Notes under the pieces: model-generated
Seen by the model: the letters and a program-made list of their open reading frames with translations, nothing else
Told to the model about the DNA's origin: nothing
Databases searched by the model: none
Assembly (NCBI GenBank): GCA_946479435.1
Contig: CAMLFX010000069.1
Location: 1 to 18,123, forward strand
DNA: 18,123 nt
From: an uncultured Sphingobacteriales bacterium
GTDB taxonomy: Bacteria; Bacteroidota; Bacteroidia; Chitinophagales; Chitinophagaceae
Direction: 5' to 3'
Translations under genes and position numbers: made by a program
In this document: positions 16,097 to 18,123 of the stretch, piece by piece
How the letters are laid out: every line of letters begins with the position of its first letter
Position numbering within the stretch: the first letter of the stretch is position 1

Positions 16097-16285
16097 TTAT
16101 TCTGCAATTGCAGGTTCTGTCTGCATTTTATTAATGGTAGAATATGTCTTTAACACGTCCTTCTTTACTACAATGCTCTTTGCGGCGTAAAATTCAGCTT
16201 TTAGCAGGTCTTTCAATGTGCAGTCGGCAGATATGCTGGTAAGTGCCGCTTTTCTCTTCAGGTATAGTTTAGTGCGTTTGTCCAT
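16097..16285 (-). CDS. Small hypothetical protein, 62 residues
   Basis: I start it at ATG 16285 (MDKRTKLYLKRKAAL), because the 27 residues that could be added upstream are unlike a bacterial N-terminus and would run through a promoter-like element. The protein is basic in the first third, probably helical, with one cysteine and no membrane segment or recognisable domain; it ends in an acidic MQTEPAIAE. No function can be proposed. It converges with fusA across the strong hairpin and lies 109 bp downstream of the DUF3667 gene on the same strand. Coding status is likely but not certain. Confidence 0.5.
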   Translation of the reverse strand: MDKRTKLYLKRKAALTSISADCTLKDLLKAEFYAAKSIVVKKDVLKTYSTINKMQTEPAIAE

Positions 16286-16289
16286 ATTC

Positions 16290-16297
16290 CAAATATA
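16290..16297 (-). promoter_or_regulatory. Possible -7 element of the 62-residue gene
   Basis: Minus strand TATATTTG matches TAnnTTTG exactly and ends only 4 nt before the ATG at 16285, which would make the transcript leaderless. No good -33 element is seen. It also supports the shorter start choice. Confidence 0.3.
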
Positions 16298-16394
16298 ATG
16301 GAACAAGATTATAAAAACTATACCTCTGCAATTTATAATTATTTGCCAGCTTACTATGTCTTGCATACGGTTGCCCTGATATGCTTTGAAAAAA

Positions 16395-17156
16395 CTAAGT
16401 ACCGGGATATATTAGCTTGTCAAACCCCGGCTTGTTGAACCAGTAAAAAAGTGTAAAAAGCATAATCATGGATAATGCCAGGCTGATAAGGATCGCAAAT
16501 GTAATTCTGAGCACATAACCTACCGACAAGTTATAGTTTTGTTTGAAATACTGGTAATAAAACCAGAATGAATAAATAAGTGCGCAAAAACCGGAAATCT
16601 CTACAAGCACGCCTGATACTTTTTCATTTGTTATGCACATTATCAAATACAAAATACTGGTTATAATAAGAGAGCCTGCTGTTTTATAGGTATTCATTAC
16701 AACGTGTTCGGCAAAATTTTGTTTTGCCTTTCTAAAGAACAGGAGCGTAATTACCGATGTAATAGGTATTGTTACTATATACATGATATTGCTGTACTTT
16801 GCCAGCAGTTCACCAAAGCTTTTTGCATGTAGTGAATGGTTGTTTATAATTTTATCTCCCTGCATATTGAGCAGTGTAATGTCTAGCGCTACAAGCAGTA
16901 ATAGTATATCAAGGTAGTTCAGATACCTTACCCGCTTACCTGCTACATAACTTCTTATTGAATAACCCGGAGTTGTTAATAGCTTCTTAGCTGTAAAAAA
17001 GAAATTGCCTGAAAATCGAAATGCCTTGCGGGTAAGGTCATTTTTAAAAAGATGTTTTACTGAAAATCTCTCTGTATCGGCATTTTGTCCGCATTCAGGG
17101 CAAAATTTGCTGTTTACTATATTACCACAGTTAAGGCATACTTTATTATTGCTCAT
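16395..17156 (-). CDS. DUF3667 zinc-ribbon membrane protein
   Basis: 253 residues. A zinc ribbon at the N-terminus has C7, C10, C19 and C22 (CLNCG ... FCPECGQ). It is followed by a cytoplasmic stretch with TTPGYSIRSYVAGKRVRYLN, whose PGY/GKR elements are typical of DUF3667, and about five membrane helices (80-97, 123-141, 157-175, 183-203, 213-239). DUF3667 proteins are widespread in Bacteroidota and their function is unknown; the zinc ribbon suggests partner or metal binding on the cytoplasmic side. ATG start at 17156. Divergent from pruA across 350 bp. Confidence 0.85.
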   Translation of the reverse strand: MSNNKVCLNCGNIVNSKFCPECGQNADTERFSVKHLFKNDLTRKAFRFSGNFFFTAKKLLTTPGYSIRSYVAGKRVRYLNYLDILLLLVALDITLLNMQGDKIINNHSLHAKSFGELLAKYSNIMYIVTIPITSVITLLFFRKAKQNFAEHVVMNTYKTAGSLIITSILYLIMCITNEKVSGVLVEISGFCALIYSFWFYYQYFKQNYNLSVGYVLRITFAILISLALSMIMLFTLFYWFNKPGFDKLIYPGT

Positions 17157-17236
17157 GGTAGCTGTTACTTATGTTACAGTAATTTTCTATTGCATCGTAC
17201 ATCAGGCTCCGTCTTCAAGTTTATATACGTAAAATA

Positions 17237-17244
17237 CAAATATA
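17237..17244 (-). promoter_or_regulatory. Possible -7 element of the DUF3667 gene
   Basis: Minus strand TATATTTG is an exact TAnnTTTG match about 80 bp before the start codon; no -33 TTTG is found at the right distance, and the region is AT-rich. Confidence 0.25.
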
Positions 17245-17340
17245 GTATATCTATCATTCATATTTTTTAAATTATAATTATTAATTTAGTTTAAAAATAA
17301 TTATTTTTGCTATTGAATAATATACGTATGCGGTCCTTGC

Positions 17341-17414
17341 TTCAAAGGCAACAAAACGTAACAAAAGACAACAAATTTGTGTGTTTATTTTCAAAGGCAA
17401 CAAATTGCAACAAT
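17341..17414 (+). repeat. Helically phased AACAAA repeats with a 15-bp direct repeat
   Basis: TTCAAAGGCAACAAA occurs twice, at 17341-17355 and 17390-17404. The core AACAAA starts at 17350, 17360, 17370 and 17399, with AACAAT at 17409: spacings of 10, 10, 29 and 10 bp, nearly whole helix turns. A 10-bp palindrome, ACAAATTTGT, lies at 17371-17380. The array ends 36 bp before the pruA -33 element. It may be an activator or repressor array, or A-tract curved DNA acting as an upstream promoter element. Confidence 0.7.
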
Positions 17415-17450
17415 TATAGCTTCCCGCTATCAGTCTATATACTGCAGCAG

Positions 17451-17481
17451 TTTTCACATTAGCCTATTAGTATTACCTTTG
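17451..17481 (+). promoter_or_regulatory. Probable promoter of pruA
   Basis: TTTT (17451-17454), 19 bp, TACCTTTG (17474-17481): an exact -7 element with a 3-of-4 -33 element. Expected transcription start near 17487, leaving a leader of about 20 nt before the ATG at 17507. Confidence 0.5.
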
Positions 17482-17506
17482 CATCCATTAAAATAGATAT
17501 TCTACT

Positions 17507-18123
17507 ATGCATAATGCGTATTTCCATTACAACGAACCGAAGAATGAACCTGTACTAAACTATGCGCCCGGTAGTTCTGAACGTGATGCTTTGCAAAAGG
17601 CAGTTGCTGAAATGAAAAGCAAGGTGCGCGATATACCAATGTACATCAATGGTAAGCAGGTGCGTAGTAAAGAAAAAATGGAGATCAGGCCCCCGCATGA
17701 AACCAAACATTTATTAGGCACCTTCAGCGTAAGCGATACAAAACACGTGAAACAAGCTATTGATGCAGCGCTGAATGCACGTGAAGCATGGGCAAGCACG
17801 CCATGGGAGCATAGGGCTGGCATTTTTCTGAAAGCTGCCGAATTGCTGGCTACCAAGTATCGTTTTAGAATGAATGCTGCTACAATGCTGGGACAAAGTA
17901 AAAATGCGTACCAGGCTGAAATAGATAGCGCATGCGAACTGATCGATTTTCTACGTTTCAATGTGCATTTCTTAACACAGATATACAATCAACAACCTCC
18001 TGTATCGCCGCAAGGCATTCATAACAGGATGGAATACCGTCCGCTGGAAGGCTTCATATTGGCTGTAACGCCTTTCAACTTTACGGCTATAGGTGGTAAC
18101 CTGCCAACAGCACCTGCTATGTG
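17507..18123 (+). CDS. pruA: 1-pyrroline-5-carboxylate dehydrogenase, N-terminal part (partial)
   Basis: The frame opens at ATG 17507 (MHNAYFHYNEPKNEPVLNYAPGS) and runs off the right edge after 205 complete codons. The enzyme oxidises glutamate-gamma-semialdehyde (from proline or ornithine) to glutamate with NAD+. The N-terminus, with NEPVLNYAPGSSERDAL and PMYINGKQV, then RPPHETKHLLGTF, TPWEHRAGIFLKAAELLATKYR, SKNAYQAEIDSACELIDFLRFN and TPFNFTAIGGNLPTAPAM, follows the ALDH4 family closely, including the vertebrate-like PFNFTAIGGNL segment of the NAD site. The catalytic Glu and Cys lie beyond the window, so integrity cannot be judged. A proline dehydrogenase gene is not in view. It is preceded by a good promoter and a phased repeat array. 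Confidence 0.93.
   Translation, partial: MHNAYFHYNEPKNEPVLNYAPGSSERDALQKAVAEMKSKVRDIPMYINGKQVRSKEKMEIRPPHETKHLLGTFSVSDTKHVKQAIDAALNAREAWASTPWEHRAGIFLKAAELLATKYRFRMNAATMLGQSKNAYQAEIDSACELIDFLRFNVHFLTQIYNQQPPVSPQGIHNRMEYRPLEGFILAVTPFNFTAIGGNLPTAPAM

Larger units (their letters stand above)
17157..17506. other. 350-bp intergenic region between DUF3667 gene and pruA
   Basis: No gene is seen here. The part near the DUF3667 gene (17157-17340) is AT-rich, most strongly at 17245-17325, with one candidate minus-strand -7 element. The part near pruA (17341-17506) holds the 15-bp direct repeat with phased AACAAA motifs and the pruA promoter. No small RNA or riboswitch fold is recognised. Confidence 0.7.

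Noticed and set aside
16286..16366. N-terminal extension of the 62-residue protein to 89 residues
   Set aside because: The added segment would cross an exact TAnnTTTG element and begins without a plausible start context; its hydrophobic residues look like translated AT-rich intergenic DNA.
17341..17414. CRISPR array or mini-transposon end
   Set aside because: The repeat units are only 10-15 bp, with no spacer-repeat regularity, no terminal inverted repeats and no nearby cas or transposase gene. A regulatory or curved-DNA role fits better.
17560..17988. Minus-strand open frame of 142 codons near the right end
   Set aside because: It is the antisense shadow of pruA, which is unmistakable on the plus strand but runs off the window edge.

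Overview
The window looks like a chromosomal segment of a Bacteroidota bacterium, most likely Chitinophagaceae or a close relative. Three things point there: weak Shine-Dalgarno signals, several promoters of the Bacteroidota sigma-A type (about TTTG, 19-20 bp, TAnnTTTG), and a protein set typical of the group (DUF3667 zinc-ribbon membrane protein, DarA/DarB dialkylresorcinol enzymes, orphan MacB-type permease, Bacteroidota-type ClpB and EF-G). No tRNA, rRNA, CRISPR array, insertion sequence or prophage is visible. Most of the window is ordinary housekeeping and envelope content.

Layout. 1-313: 3' end of a probable acetyltransferase, converging on an OmpA-type lipid-anchor-free periplasmic protein with two OmpA domains (315-1172, minus). 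1415-4027: the disaggregase ClpB, preceded by a palindrome-rich leader and followed by a clear terminator. 4117-4461: small DMT_6 (DUF486) membrane protein whose 3' end overlaps a convergent MFS exporter (4439-5707, minus). 5793-9295: a tightly spaced plus-strand run of MacB/FtsX-type ABC permease, PyrR-like phosphoribosyltransferase, isoaspartyl peptidase and an AT-richer HNH nuclease. 9379-9870: DinB-fold protein with its own promoter, ending in a bidirectional terminator. 9913-11997 (minus): the darB-darA pair for dialkylresorcinol, the aromatic part of flexirubin-type pigments, without any other pigment gene in view. 12159-13637 (minus): HtrA/DegP-type protease with two PDZ domains. 13863-16007: EF-G (fusA) as a single-gene unit with its own promoter and an 18-bp-stem terminator. 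16097-17156 (minus): a 62-residue hypothetical protein and a DUF3667 membrane protein. 17507-end: the 5' part of pruA (P5C dehydrogenase), behind a 350-bp intergenic region holding helically phased AACAAA repeats.

How the genes relate. Protein quality control is represented by ClpB in the cytosol and HtrA in the envelope, but they are separate units. The darBA pair is the only recognisable biosynthetic module. The permease/phosphoribosyltransferase/isoaspartyl peptidase/HNH run is close enough to be co-transcribed, but no common pathway is obvious. I do not see a convincing new multi-gene system. The best leads are the phased repeat array before pruA, the stand-alone darBA pair, and the HNH nuclease attached to the end of a metabolic operon.
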